This document shows, in pieces, positions 24,770 to 33,269 of a stretch of 64,000 nucleotides of DNA. The notes beneath the pieces were generated by a model that worked only from the letters and a program-made list of their open reading frames with translations, did not search any database and had not been told where the DNA came from. Made by a program: the position numbers and the translations under genes. The stretch comes from Lachnospiraceae bacterium Zagget3 (GTDB taxonomy: Bacteria; Bacillota_A; Clostridia; Lachnospirales; Lachnospiraceae), in assembly GCA_001941025.1 (NCBI GenBank), contig MSHE01000005.1, forward strand, positions 90,627 to 154,626, given 5' to 3'. Positions within the stretch are counted from its first letter, which is position 1; each line of letters begins with the position of its first letter.

Positions 24770-26452
24770 TTACTGATTGAAATACACGTCAAACACACTC
24801 TTCGCCACGGGAACCGCGCTGCTGCTTCCGCTCCCTCCGCCTTCCACGATGACGGCTATGGCAATGTCGTTGTAACCGTCCTTGGATCCATAACCCACAA
24901 ACCATCCGTGACTGTTGCCTTCGCTGTCGTACTCGGCCGAGCCTGTCTTTCCGGCCGCCTGATAACTCTGCCCGGAGAGCAGCGTCCCCGTTCCGTACTG
25001 CACGACGCCGGTCATATATTGCTGCAGAAGCTGCGCGTCCGAGGACGAGAGCAGTTCCCCGTATTTGGAAGGCCGGTACCGCCTCACCGTCGCGCCTCCC
25101 TCTGCCTCCGTGTGGTCGACGAGATAGGGCGTGTAAGCGGTGCCTTCCTGATCGATCGCCGCGGCGATCATTGCCATGTGAAGCGGCGTGACAAGCGTAT
25201 CCCCCTGCCCTATGGCCGTCTCCATGACGGTGTCCATATCGTCGTCTTTCGTCAGGGTAAAGCGGCTCTGCGCTCCCGAAAGCGAGCCGGGCAGCGACTT
25301 GTTAAACAACATATCGTTTAAGAGCGAGCGGAATTCCGGAATATCCAGCGTCTTTCCGATCGTGGCGTAGGAGGTGTTGCAGGAGTTTTCAAACGATTCG
25401 ATGAGATTCTCCTCCCCGTGTGCCACATTGTTATAACAGTGGATCTCGATCGTGTCTCCCTGCAGGACCCCGCGGCAGTCGTAGGTGTAGCTGTCATAAT
25501 CCGGGTTTTCATGAACGAATTCCAGTGTCGTAAAGATCTTGAATACAGATCCGGGCGGATACAAACCGGATGTCGCGCGGTTTAAGAGAATGGAGCTGTC
25601 CTCATCCCCGACGACCTCATCCCAGTCGTAGGCCAGCGTATTCGGATCAAAATCCGGTTTGGATACCATCGCGAGCACTTTTCCCGTATCCGCTTCCAAC
25701 ACGACCACCGCCCCGTCGTTGTCTCCGAGCGCGGAATAGGCCGCCTCCTGCACATCATAGTCCAGGGTGGTGACTACCGTATCCCCCATGTTCTTCTCGT
25801 CGATCACATCGTTGTAAATCTGCTTAAATATAAACGAGTGGGATCGCAGCAACTGGAAATTGGAGGTCGACTCGATCCCGGACTTGCCGTTGTTGACATA
25901 GCCGACCACATGGGCAAACATGCGCCCATACGGGTAGACACGGGTCTCCGACCCGTCAGAGCCCACTTCGGTCGTCGCGAGTACGACACCGTCACCGGAG
26001 ACGACATCGCCGCGAATGACATGCTCCGCGTACAGGTCCTGCCTGGCGTTATAGGGCGAACTGATCACGCTGTCACTCCGGAAGACCTGGAACCAGACCA
26101 GATAGCCGATCATGACAAGAAAGGCGATCAAAAAAATGTAAAAGACGAACAGTAATCCCCTGTTCCTACCAGATCTCCCCGGGGTCGTCGTCCCAGTCGT
26201 CCGGTTCGGATTCGTCGGGTCGGTCCGGTTCGTCGAACGCGTCCGGGTCCGGCTTCCAGTCGAGTTCGTCGTCCCACTCTGACTCGTCGCCCCATTCCGG
26301 CTCGTCGTCCCGCTTTGGCCCGTCGTCCCATTCCAGTTCGTCGCCCCAGTCCGCCTCGTCGTCCCACTCCGGTTCGACATCGTCGGTTCGCTCTGCGCTT
26401 CCGCGCGGCGCCCGGTTCGGTTTTGCCTGTTGTTGGACTTGCCGTTGCTCAT
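24770..26452 (-). CDS. Penicillin-binding transpeptidase (PbpA/FtsI class)
   Basis: 560 residues. The active-site motifs are SVFK (about residue 300), SCN (about 359) and KTG (about 499). One membrane helix (about residues 98-120) follows a Ser/Thr/Arg/Asn/Gly-rich N-terminal region of nearly 100 residues. The start is set by AAGGAG six bases before the ATG at 26452. That places the whole cytosolic extension inside the ftsW-like gene in another frame. Class B PBPs of this kind cross-link peptidoglycan beside a SEDS glycosyltransferase, which is the overlapping neighbour. Confidence 0.92.
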   Translation of the reverse strand: MSNGKSNNRQNRTGRRAEAQSEPTMSNRSGTTRRTGATNWNGTTGQSGTTSRNGATSQSGTTNSTGSRTRTRSTNRTDPTNPNRTTGTTTPGRSGRNRGLLFVFYIFLIAFLVMIGYLVWFQVFRSDSVISSPYNARQDLYAEHVIRGDVVSGDGVVLATTEVGSDGSETRVYPYGRMFAHVVGYVNNGKSGIESTSNFQLLRSHSFIFKQIYNDVIDEKNMGDTVVTTLDYDVQEAAYSALGDNDGAVVVLEADTGKVLAMVSKPDFDPNTLAYDWDEVVGDEDSSILLNRATSGLYPPGSVFKIFTTLEFVHENPDYDSYTYDCRGVLQGDTIEIHCYNNVAHGEENLIESFENSCNTSYATIGKTLDIPEFRSLLNDMLFNKSLPGSLSGAQSRFTLTKDDDMDTVMETAIGQGDTLVTPLHMAMIAAAIDQEGTAYTPYLVDHTEAEGGATVRRYRPSKYGELLSSSDAQLLQQYMTGVVQYGTGTLLSGQSYQAAGKTGSAEYDSEGNSHGWFVGYGSKDGYNDIAIAVIVEGGGSGSSSAVPVAKSVFDVYFNQ

Positions 26453-27761
26453 CCGTTTCTCCTTCATCCTGCCTGTATAAATAAAGTCCTTGAATAATCG
26501 CGAACATAATGATCGTACAGAAGATCGAACTGCCGCCGGAACTGATCAACGGCAGCGTCACCCCGGTCGAAGGGATCAGTTTGATCACCCCGCCGATGTT
26601 TAGAAACACCTGAATCCCAATGACACAGCCCAGTCCAAGGGCGATCAGTCTGTAAAACTGATCCCGGATCTGCATCGCGACATTCAGGAACATCATAACG
26701 CAGCTGAAAAACACCAAAACAATACAAATGCCAAAGAGGATGCCCATCTCCTCCGTGATCGCGGCAAATACAAAATCCGAACTGGCGACCGGAATATTAT
26801 TCGGCAGGCCCTGAAACAGTCCCAAGCCAAACCATCCGCCCGTTCCGATCGCGAACAGAGACTGGGCCACCTGCCAGCCTCCGCCTTCGATCGTGCCAAA
26901 CGGATCCCGCCAGGCCTGCACACGGACACGGACGTGCGAGAACAGGCGGGTGGCCGCAAAGGCCGCAACCACCCCGACGCCGAGTCCTGCCGCGAGATAC
27001 GCAGGCCTGCGCGTTGCCACGAACAGCATGATGACATACGTGATGAAAAAAATGAGCGCCGCGCCGAGATCAGTGGAAAACACGAGGATCAGTATATGGA
27101 TCGCCGCCACGATCGTCGTGACGCACACTTGTCGGAAGTTCGTGGACTTGTAGAGCATACACGCCACGAAGAACACAAAGATGATCTTGACAAATTCGGA
27201 CGGCTGCAGCGTGATGCCCCCTATGGTAAACATGATGTTGGCCCCGCCCGTGATCTGTCCGAAGCCCAGGACGGCCGCGAGCGCGACGATGCCGACCACC
27301 GCATAGACCCACGTGAATTTGCGGAGAAATCTTAACCTTTCCACAAGCAGCGGTATGAAGATCGTGACGACAGACGCGATGACCGCGATCTCAAACTGCC
27401 GTATGGCCGTATCAAAGTCGAGCCGCGTTAAGATGATAAAGCCGATGACCATCAGCATGCACATGTGATTGACGAGCAAAGGAGCCGCCCGTCTGTAAAC
27501 AAGCCGGTATAGAATGAATAAAAAGATCAGCAGAGCCAATTGCCCCAGATAAAAGACGAGGTAACGGATCTCCTGCTGGCTGAAAAACATTACAAAAAAA
27601 GCGAGCAGATGAAGCAGGAAAATACATGTCATCTGCCGGCGAAGAACCCTTCTCTGCCTGCCCTCCTCTTTTACGACCAGCACGGAAAAGCTGTAATACG
27701 TATAGATCATGAGCAGGAAGATTATCAAATATTTAGATATCTCGGTGATCAGATGGGTCAT
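26166..27761 (-). CDS. FtsW/RodA/SpoVE family SEDS glycosyltransferase with acidic tail
   Basis: 531 residues. About ten membrane helices in the first 430 residues and the family segment LPLISSGGSSIF mark a SEDS peptidoglycan polymerase. The last 100 residues are an Asp/Glu/Trp-rich cytosolic tail of hexapeptide units (WDDEAD, WGDELE, WDDGPK) that overlaps the pbp start by 287 bases. Such tails are not part of the SEDS core. It pairs with the downstream class B PBP. Whether the pair serves elongation, division or sporulation is not clear. Confidence 0.92.
   Translation of the reverse strand: MTHLITEISKYLIIFLLMIYTYYSFSVLVVKEEGRQRRVLRRQMTCIFLLHLLAFFVMFFSQQEIRYLVFYLGQLALLIFLFILYRLVYRRAAPLLVNHMCMLMVIGFIILTRLDFDTAIRQFEIAVIASVVTIFIPLLVERLRFLRKFTWVYAVVGIVALAAVLGFGQITGGANIMFTIGGITLQPSEFVKIIFVFFVACMLYKSTNFRQVCVTTIVAAIHILILVFSTDLGAALIFFITYVIMLFVATRRPAYLAAGLGVGVVAAFAATRLFSHVRVRVQAWRDPFGTIEGGGWQVAQSLFAIGTGGWFGLGLFQGLPNNIPVASSDFVFAAITEEMGILFGICIVLVFFSCVMMFLNVAMQIRDQFYRLIALGLGCVIGIQVFLNIGGVIKLIPSTGVTLPLISSGGSSIFCTIIMFAIIQGLYLYRQDEGETDEQRQVQQQAKPNRAPRGSAERTDDVEPEWDDEADWGDELEWDDGPKRDDEPEWGDESEWDDELDWKPDPDAFDEPDRPDESEPDDWDDDPGEIW
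26169..26366 (-). repeat. 18-bp tandem repeat coding in two frames
   Basis: Eleven consecutive 18-base units end exactly at the ftsW-like stop codon. The first six are close copies of TGGGACGACGAGnnnGAn; the last five are degenerate. Read in the ftsW frame they give WDDExx units; in the pbp frame they give GTTxxx/GATxxx units. Confidence 0.9.
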
Positions 27762-27779
27762 AGCGTTCCCTCTCCCTAC

Positions 27780-28114
27780 TCACCTTCTCCTCTTTCCTTC
27801 CAGACGCTCCAGCATCAACTCGGTTTCCGCAAGCGTCTGCTTCACCCCAGCGAGTTCATTTTCCTTGAACTGAAGGTCTTCCTCAAGCTCTTCCACACGC
27901 TCCTGCGTCCGGATGAGCTCCTCCGCGATATTTAACTCAATGAGGAGCGGTTTTAAGTCCGTGGGGAGACTGTGATACATCTCGGTCCCTTCCAGTTTTT
28001 TGATCATGCGGTTGACACACGACGCGACACGCTGGATCTGCATCTCATCTCCGTGCCGGTCATCGTGAGCACCTTTCCGTCGATCACTACCTGTACTTCA
28101 TTCTTTGGGTTCAT
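27780..28114 (-). pseudogene. zapA: zapA, cell division protein ZapA, interrupted by a -1 frameshift
   Basis: The first 22 codons from the ATG at 28114 (AAGGAGAG upstream) read [17 protein letters not shown], the ZapA N-terminus. The frame then breaks. The rest of ZapA (QIQRVASCVNRMIKK, PLLIELNIAEELI and the coiled coil) continues in another frame from about 28043 to 27780. One missing base near GAGATGAGATG (about 28043-28052) explains it. ZapA bundles FtsZ filaments. The downstream part has its own ATG at 28043 with GGAG five bases upstream, so a truncated 87-residue product is possible. A sequencing error is also possible. Confidence 0.8.
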
Positions 28115-29117
28115 GCGTCTCTCCTTCACAAGGCAAACCAAAGTGTTTATATGCCAACTCCGATGCCACCCGTCCCTTCGGCGTGCGGTTGATAAAGCCG
28201 TTTTTGACGAGATAGGGTTCGTAAACATCCTCAATGGTTCCCGCGTCCTCGCCGATCGCGGCGGCCAGCGTATCTATGCCGACCGGTCCGCCGGAAAACT
28301 TCTCAATGATCGTAAGGAGCAGCGTGCGGTCGTTCTGGTCAAGCCCACAGGAATCCACCTCCAACAGGTCCAGCGCAAAGGAGGCCACCTCCGCGGTGAT
28401 CACGCCGTCATAGCGGACCTGCGCGAAATCACGCACCCGTTTTAACAGGCGGTTTGCCAGACGCGGCGTTCCCCTGGAACGGCTGGCAAGCTCCAACGCG
28501 CCGGCCTCATCGATCTCTACATCCAGTTTTTTCGCCGAAGCGAGCAGGATCGTCGTAAGCTCTTCCACAGAGTAAAAGTCGAGGCGTGAGATCACGCCGA
28601 ACCGGTCGCGCAGCGGCGCTGTCAAAAGTCCGGCCCTTGTCGTTGCCCCCACCAGCGTAAAGCGGGGAAGTTCCAGACGGATCGAGCGTGCCGCGGAACC
28701 CTTGCCGATCATGATATCGATCGCGTAATCCTCCATCGCCGGATAGAGCACCTCTTCCACCTGTCGGTTTAAGCGATGGATTTCGTCAACAAACAGAATG
28801 TCATTTTCCTGCAGATTGCTGAGGATGGAAGCCATCTCTCCCGGCTTCGCGATCGCGGGGCCGCTGGTCACTTTCATGTGCACGCCCATCTCATTGGCGA
28901 TGACGCCGGCGAGCGTCGTCTTTCCGAGACCGGGAGGCCCGTAAAACAACACATGGTCGAGTGCCTCACTTCTCTGTTTTGCCGCCTCGATATAGACCTT
29001 CAGCTCCTCTTTTATTTTTTCCTGTCCGATGTAATCCACGAGAGTGGTCGGGCGGAGGCTGGCTTCCGTACGCGCATCCTCGTCCCGGATCTCCGTGGAT
29101 ATCATTCGATTTTCCAT
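28098..29117 (-). CDS. ruvB: Holliday junction branch migration helicase RuvB
   Basis: 339 residues. AAA+ motor with [18 protein letters not shown], Walker [12 protein letters not shown], Walker B DEIHRLN and the sensor region [18 protein letters not shown], followed by the winged helix (RTPKGRVAS). Drives branch migration with RuvA; the resolvase RecU is encoded at 7.9-8.4 kb. Its end overlaps the zapA start by 17 bases. Confidence 0.97.
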   Translation of the reverse strand: MENRMISTEIRDEDARTEASLRPTTLVDYIGQEKIKEELKVYIEAAKQRSEALDHVLFYGPPGLGKTTLAGVIANEMGVHMKVTSGPAIAKPGEMASILSNLQENDILFVDEIHRLNRQVEEVLYPAMEDYAIDIMIGKGSAARSIRLELPRFTLVGATTRAGLLTAPLRDRFGVISRLDFYSVEELTTILLASAKKLDVEIDEAGALELASRSRGTPRLANRLLKRVRDFAQVRYDGVITAEVASFALDLLEVDSCGLDQNDRTLLLTIIEKFSGGPVGIDTLAAAIGEDAGTIEDVYEPYLVKNGFINRTPKGRVASELAYKHFGLPCEGETHEPKE

Positions 29118-29140
29118 GTCGCGCCCCCGATGGGAAAGGC

Positions 29141-29749
29141 TCAGATCCTTGCCATATTCTTTAATGCCTGCTTTAAGACCTCTTCCACTTCATCGTCCTC
29201 GGAGATCTCGATACAGGAAAGCACACGCGCCGCGTCGGATGAAGTATAGCCAAGCGCCACCAACGCCTCCACGGCCTCCTTCTTTACCGAAGAATTGCCT
29301 TCATAAACAACCGGGCCCGTCTTGCCGAACGCGTCAACGGCTTCTTCCAGATCGACTTTGTCTTTCAACTCGATAATAATCCGCTGCGCCGTCTTGCCTC
29401 CGATGCCGGACGCTCTGGATAAGAGCTTATCGTCATCGCTCGCGACAGCGAAGCGAATCTCGTTGGCCGAATAAGACGACAGCAGCGCAAGCGCCCCTTT
29501 GGGCCCAATGCCGGATACGGTAAGCAGCAGCTGAAACATGGCGATCTCATCCTCCGACGCGAACCCGAACAGGATAAGCGTATCTTCCCGCGCCTGCAGG
29601 TATGTGTAAATCTTTACCTGGGAACCAATCTCCGGCAGCTCCTCATGAATGCGGAGCGGAATGTATAACAGATACCCGATCCCGTGGTTGTCCACCACGA
29701 TCGAATCCTCTCTCACCTCTTCCAATGTACCGCTGATATAAGAATACAT
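29141..29749 (-). CDS. ruvA: Holliday junction branch migration protein RuvA
   Basis: 202 residues. Domain I begins [12 protein letters not shown]; two helix-hairpin-helix segments lie around [14 protein letters not shown] and [20 protein letters not shown]; domain III ([14 protein letters not shown]) contacts RuvB. Forms the tetramer that holds the junction. Directly upstream of ruvB (23-base gap). Confidence 0.97.
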   Translation of the reverse strand: MYSYISGTLEEVREDSIVVDNHGIGYLLYIPLRIHEELPEIGSQVKIYTYLQAREDTLILFGFASEDEIAMFQLLLTVSGIGPKGALALLSSYSANEIRFAVASDDDKLLSRASGIGGKTAQRIIIELKDKVDLEEAVDAFGKTGPVVYEGNSSVKKEAVEALVALGYTSSDAARVLSCIEISEDDEVEEVLKQALKNMARI

Positions 29750-29758
29750 AGGCTCCTC

Positions 29759-30142
29759 TCACTGCGCGATCACATCAAACTCCGCCGCCTCGTCGGAAGA
29801 GATTACCTCCACCACGACCTGATGCGGCAGACACACAATACTCTCCCCGGTTCCGGAAATCGGGTCTGTGTTTACACAGGTCTGATCCGGACAGTCCGCC
29901 CAGATCATATCCGCTTCCCCATCCTTGATCAGCAGAATATTGCTTACATCCCCTCCGGTTTCAATCGGAATCTCCTGCTCCTCGGAAAGATCATATTCGC
30001 CGATTAACTCTCCCGCCGCCGAGACGCGGATCCGGGTACCGGGATCCCTGTGCATCCGGTGAAAGCCAAACCAGATCAGGAAGAGAACGACAAACACAAT
30101 GACCAACAGCAGAATTTCTCTTATTCCGAGCTTCTTGTTCAT
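29759..30142 (-). CDS. NusG domain II-containing membrane-anchored protein
   Basis: 127 residues. One N-terminal membrane helix (about residues 9-25) and an external NusG_II-type domain with a CPDQTCVN motif and CLPHQVVVEV. The two Cys near each other suggest a redox or metal role outside the membrane. Proteins of this type sit near Rnf-like or FMN genes in some clostridia, but here the neighbours are ruvA and miaB. Function unknown. Confidence 0.82.
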   Translation of the reverse strand: MNKKLGIREILLLVIVFVVLFLIWFGFHRMHRDPGTRIRVSAAGELIGEYDLSEEQEIPIETGGDVSNILLIKDGEADMIWADCPDQTCVNTDPISGTGESIVCLPHQVVVEVISSDEAAEFDVIAQ

Positions 30143-30170
30143 GCAACCCTCATTATTCGGGCCCGAAATT

Positions 30171-30218
30171 CGTAAAATCGGATGTAAACACGTGTGCCCT
30201 TTGGGTATCCGTTTTACG
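30171..30218. other. Inverted repeat between miaB and the NusG-II gene
   Basis: CGTAAAAtCGGAT (30171-30183) pairs with ATCCGTTTTACG (30207-30218): a 12-bp stem with a one-base bulge around a 23-base loop containing CACGTG. No clear T tail on either side, so a regulatory or processing role is as likely as termination. Confidence 0.5.
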
Positions 30219-30236
30219 ACTTTTCGTCCCCTTGTA

Positions 30237-31682
30237 TCATACCATATCTCCGAGATAATAGAAACCCCTGCACTCGCTTAAGCGGACCGGGACGATCTGC
30301 CCGATAAGGCTCTCATCTCCGGGCAAATGGACGACGCTGTTGTTGGCCAGCCGTCCGGTAACCAGGCCCTTCTCCTGACGATTAAGTCCCTCCACCAATA
30401 CCTCCCGGACCTGCCCCGTAAGCCTGTCCGCTTCCTCCGCGGCAATGTCCTGGACTTCCTTCAGCATGCGTTCAAACCGCTCTTTCGCCGTCTCCTCCGG
30501 TACGATGTCTTCCATTGCCGCGGCCGGCGTGCCGACGCGGGGCGAATAGAGAAAGGTAAACGCGCCCGCAAAACGCACGCGGCGGATCACATCCATCGTC
30601 TCCGCGAAATCTTCCTCCGTCTCACCGGGAAATCCGACGATCAGATCCGTCGTGATCGCAATATCCGGTATCGCTGCCCGTATTTTCTCCACCAAAGCAA
30701 GATACTGCTCCTTTGTATAGTGACGGTTCATCTTTTCCAACAGGCGGGTGCTCCCCGACTGAAGCGGAAGGTGCAGATGATGGCAGATCTTGTCGGAGCG
30801 CTTCATCACGTCGATCAATTCATCGGATAAGTCTTTCGGATGCGATGTCATAAAGCGGATCCGCCTGAGTCCTTCAATCTGCTCCACCTGCAATAACAGA
30901 TCGGAAAATGAGACCGGATCAGGCAGATTCTTGCCGTAAGAATTCACATTCTGTCCGAGCAGCATGACCTCGATCACGCCGTCGTCCACAAAATCCCGGA
31001 TCTCTTCCAGAATATCCTCCGGCGCGCGGCTTCTCTCTCTTCCTCTCACATAGGGAACGATGCAGTAGCTGCAGAAATTGTCACAGCCATACATAATGTT
31101 CACGCCGCTTTTAAACGCATAGTTGCGCTCGTTCGGAAGCCGTTCCACCATGCCGCGCGCTTCGGGCCAAATGTCCACCACCATCTCCCGTTCCTCGTAA
31201 ACACGGCATAAAAGTTCCGCAAACGCAAAAAGATTGTGGGTCCCGAAGATGAGATCCACAAACCGATACTGTTCTCTGATCCGCGAGACCACCTGCTCTT
31301 CCTGCATCATACAGCCGCAGAGCGCGATGATCATGCGCGGATTTTCTTTCTTAAATCCGTTTAAATACCCGAGCCGTCCATAGACACGATTGTTCGCATT
31401 CTCCCGCACCGTGCACGTATTCATAATAACGAGGTCCGCGTCTTCATCGTCCGCTTTGGAATAGCCAATGGCGCACAGAATGCCGGCAAGCTTCTCTGAG
31501 TCCCTTGCGTTCATCTGGCATCCGAAGGTCGTAATGTGAAACGTAAGACGCCTGCCCGCTTCTTCCTCCATCCGCAGGACTGTCTGCCGCGCCCGCGCGA
31601 TAAAATACGACTGCCGCGCGGCCCCTTCCTCCGGCGGTGTACCTGTGATGTCGATGCTGTCATAATTTACTGTATGATCCAT
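30237..31682 (-). CDS. miaB: tRNA-2-methylthio-N6-dimethylallyladenosine synthase MiaB
   Basis: 481 residues from the ATG at 31682. After about 45 variable residues come TFHITTFGCQMNARDSE (MTTase domain), the radical SAM motif MYGCDNFCSYCIVPYVRGRE, and a C-terminal TRAM domain. Adds the 2-methylthio group to i6A37 of tRNA. A longer frame reaches 31724 without ATG; the start has only a weak AGAAGA ribosome site. Confidence 0.95.
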   Translation of the reverse strand: MDHTVNYDSIDITGTPPEEGAARQSYFIARARQTVLRMEEEAGRRLTFHITTFGCQMNARDSEKLAGILCAIGYSKADDEDADLVIMNTCTVRENANNRVYGRLGYLNGFKKENPRMIIALCGCMMQEEQVVSRIREQYRFVDLIFGTHNLFAFAELLCRVYEEREMVVDIWPEARGMVERLPNERNYAFKSGVNIMYGCDNFCSYCIVPYVRGRERSRAPEDILEEIRDFVDDGVIEVMLLGQNVNSYGKNLPDPVSFSDLLLQVEQIEGLRRIRFMTSHPKDLSDELIDVMKRSDKICHHLHLPLQSGSTRLLEKMNRHYTKEQYLALVEKIRAAIPDIAITTDLIVGFPGETEEDFAETMDVIRRVRFAGAFTFLYSPRVGTPAAAMEDIVPEETAKERFERMLKEVQDIAAEEADRLTGQVREVLVEGLNRQEKGLVTGRLANNSVVHLPGDESLIGQIVPVRLSECRGFYYLGDMV

Positions 31683-31692
31683 AGATATCTTC

Positions 31693-33222
31693 TCAATAAA
31701 CGAGCACACATTCCCCGCCTTCAATATATCCGTACAGCGTCTCCGCGACGGAGGCGGGCAGGTTCAGGCATCCATGCGACCCATTGGACAGGTAGATTGA
31801 ATCACCGAACGAACTCCTCCAGGGGGCGTCGTGAAAGCCGACCCCTGCATAAAACGGCATCCAGTAACTGACCGGAGAGGAATAGCCCTGTCCCTCCAGC
31901 ACCTGGTCGCGCGCCTTGTACGCGATCTGATATGTGCCGGTCGGCGTCGCGTGTCCCGTGTTCGGATTGCCCGACACGAAGTCGGAATCCAGTGTCAGCA
32001 CCCCGTCGCGATAGTACCAGAAATGCTGTTCCGAGAGGCTGACCTCCAAATAGGTGGTTCCGTAATCCGGAAAATCGAACTGTGCCGCCCGCTGTGTAAA
32101 TATCGCTTCCCCGGTATAGTCCTCTTCCGCGTCCAGGAAGCCGTTTAACTGCTCCAGGGTTGCCGCCTGGTCAAGGTACCAGCCGTAGTTGCCGCCGTCG
32201 ACCGTCACGGTCTCTCCGGTATGGGTGACCAGGTCATGATACAGATACTTGGTGTTGTGATCATAGGCCAGACCGTAGACAAATTCGGCAAGCCTGTCCT
32301 GATCGAAGGACACCGTCAGGCGGTCAAGATCAATGCTCCCCTCGCTGTCCGCGGCCAGCTCGTCTATGGATACAACCCGCGCTTCGTCATCGGAACCTTC
32401 CTCCGGTTCTTCCCGGATCACGACCCACTCCGAGAGCTGCGCGCCATCCAGGACCTCCTGCTCCGAACCGAATTCATAGGTGATCGTATGGTTGATGTGC
32501 TCATTGAGAAGATCCTTTACCCGGACAAGCCGCTCATATTCCGTCTCAAAATCAGACTGATCATAGCAGTCCGTAAAGATCAGATCGACGGTGGGGCTCA
32601 GGGTTTCCACAGCTTGCCGCAGATTCGCGAGCAGTGTCTCACGATTGACCTCATTCCCGTATACCGGCTCAGTGACCTCATAACCAACCCCTTCCGTATA
32701 TCCGGTCAACTGCGGTGCCGCCGAGTGCGTGACATACTCCTCGTTGAGGCAGTCCAGCGCGTCCATCGCGGCAGTCAGAGCCTCCTCATCATAGAGGACC
32801 TCAGTATCAATGTTGATCTCCGCAGGGACAAAAAGATGGGAAACCCATGCGAACCCATTCTGCTCATCAATCAGTTCCTGCAGGGTTTCCTCCGGCTGAA
32901 TCTCCAGATGGATGTCATCCGCGCCGATCACTTCCGTTTTTCCATCCTTTTCATACAAGGTCAGCGTGTAGTCCTCTACATTTTTCCGCAACAAATCATT
33001 GCTCATGGAAGCGGACTTCCATGAGCAATTGATTCCGTTGACCACAGTACGTGGAAAGAAAAAATTTGAAAAGAAATACGCGCCGGCAAGATATACCGCA
33101 ACGATCACTGCGACAACAATGATGATACGCACGGCAATCTTTTTCCGTCTCGCCACGATCTTGTCGTGGTTGTGTATATCTCTTATTTCTTCAAACTTGG
33201 TTTTCTGACGGAACGGAGCCAT
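31693..33222 (-). CDS. L,D-transpeptidase (YkuD) with membrane anchor
   Basis: 509 residues. Cytosolic Lys/Arg-rich start, one membrane helix (about residues 32-52), a long extracytoplasmic region resembling the peptidoglycan-binding repeats of clostridial L,D-transpeptidases, and a C-terminal YkuD domain with HATPTGTYQI and catalytic SHGCLNLP (Cys near residue 486). Makes 3-3 cross-links or anchors proteins in peptidoglycan. A perfect 14-bp inverted repeat lies within its coding sequence at 32998-33029. Confidence 0.92.
   Translation of the reverse strand: MAPFRQKTKFEEIRDIHNHDKIVARRKKIAVRIIIVVAVIVAVYLAGAYFFSNFFFPRTVVNGINCSWKSASMSNDLLRKNVEDYTLTLYEKDGKTEVIGADDIHLEIQPEETLQELIDEQNGFAWVSHLFVPAEINIDTEVLYDEEALTAAMDALDCLNEEYVTHSAAPQLTGYTEGVGYEVTEPVYGNEVNRETLLANLRQAVETLSPTVDLIFTDCYDQSDFETEYERLVRVKDLLNEHINHTITYEFGSEQEVLDGAQLSEWVVIREEPEEGSDDEARVVSIDELAADSEGSIDLDRLTVSFDQDRLAEFVYGLAYDHNTKYLYHDLVTHTGETVTVDGGNYGWYLDQAATLEQLNGFLDAEEDYTGEAIFTQRAAQFDFPDYGTTYLEVSLSEQHFWYYRDGVLTLDSDFVSGNPNTGHATPTGTYQIAYKARDQVLEGQGYSSPVSYWMPFYAGVGFHDAPWRSSFGDSIYLSNGSHGCLNLPASVAETLYGYIEGGECVLVY
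32998..33029. repeat. Perfect inverted repeat inside the L,D-transpeptidase gene
   Basis: ATTGCTCATGGAAG (32998-33011), loop cgga, CTTCCATGAGCAAT (33016-33029). Encodes NCSWKSASMSND just after the membrane helix. Confidence 0.85.
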
Positions 33223-33269
33223 CGAACCCTCCTGTCGCGACAGCTTCGCCTAGTCAAAACCGGTTGCTA

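Noticed and set aside
26171..26379. A later start for the PBP, near its membrane helix
   Set aside because: No in-frame ATG exists between 26380 and the helix, and no good ribosome site was seen; AAGGAG at the right distance supports 26452.
33233..33244. 12-base palindrome CTGTCGCGACAG before the L,D-transpeptidase gene
   Set aside because: A single short palindrome overlapping the ribosome site; no second copy seen and no known operator recognised.
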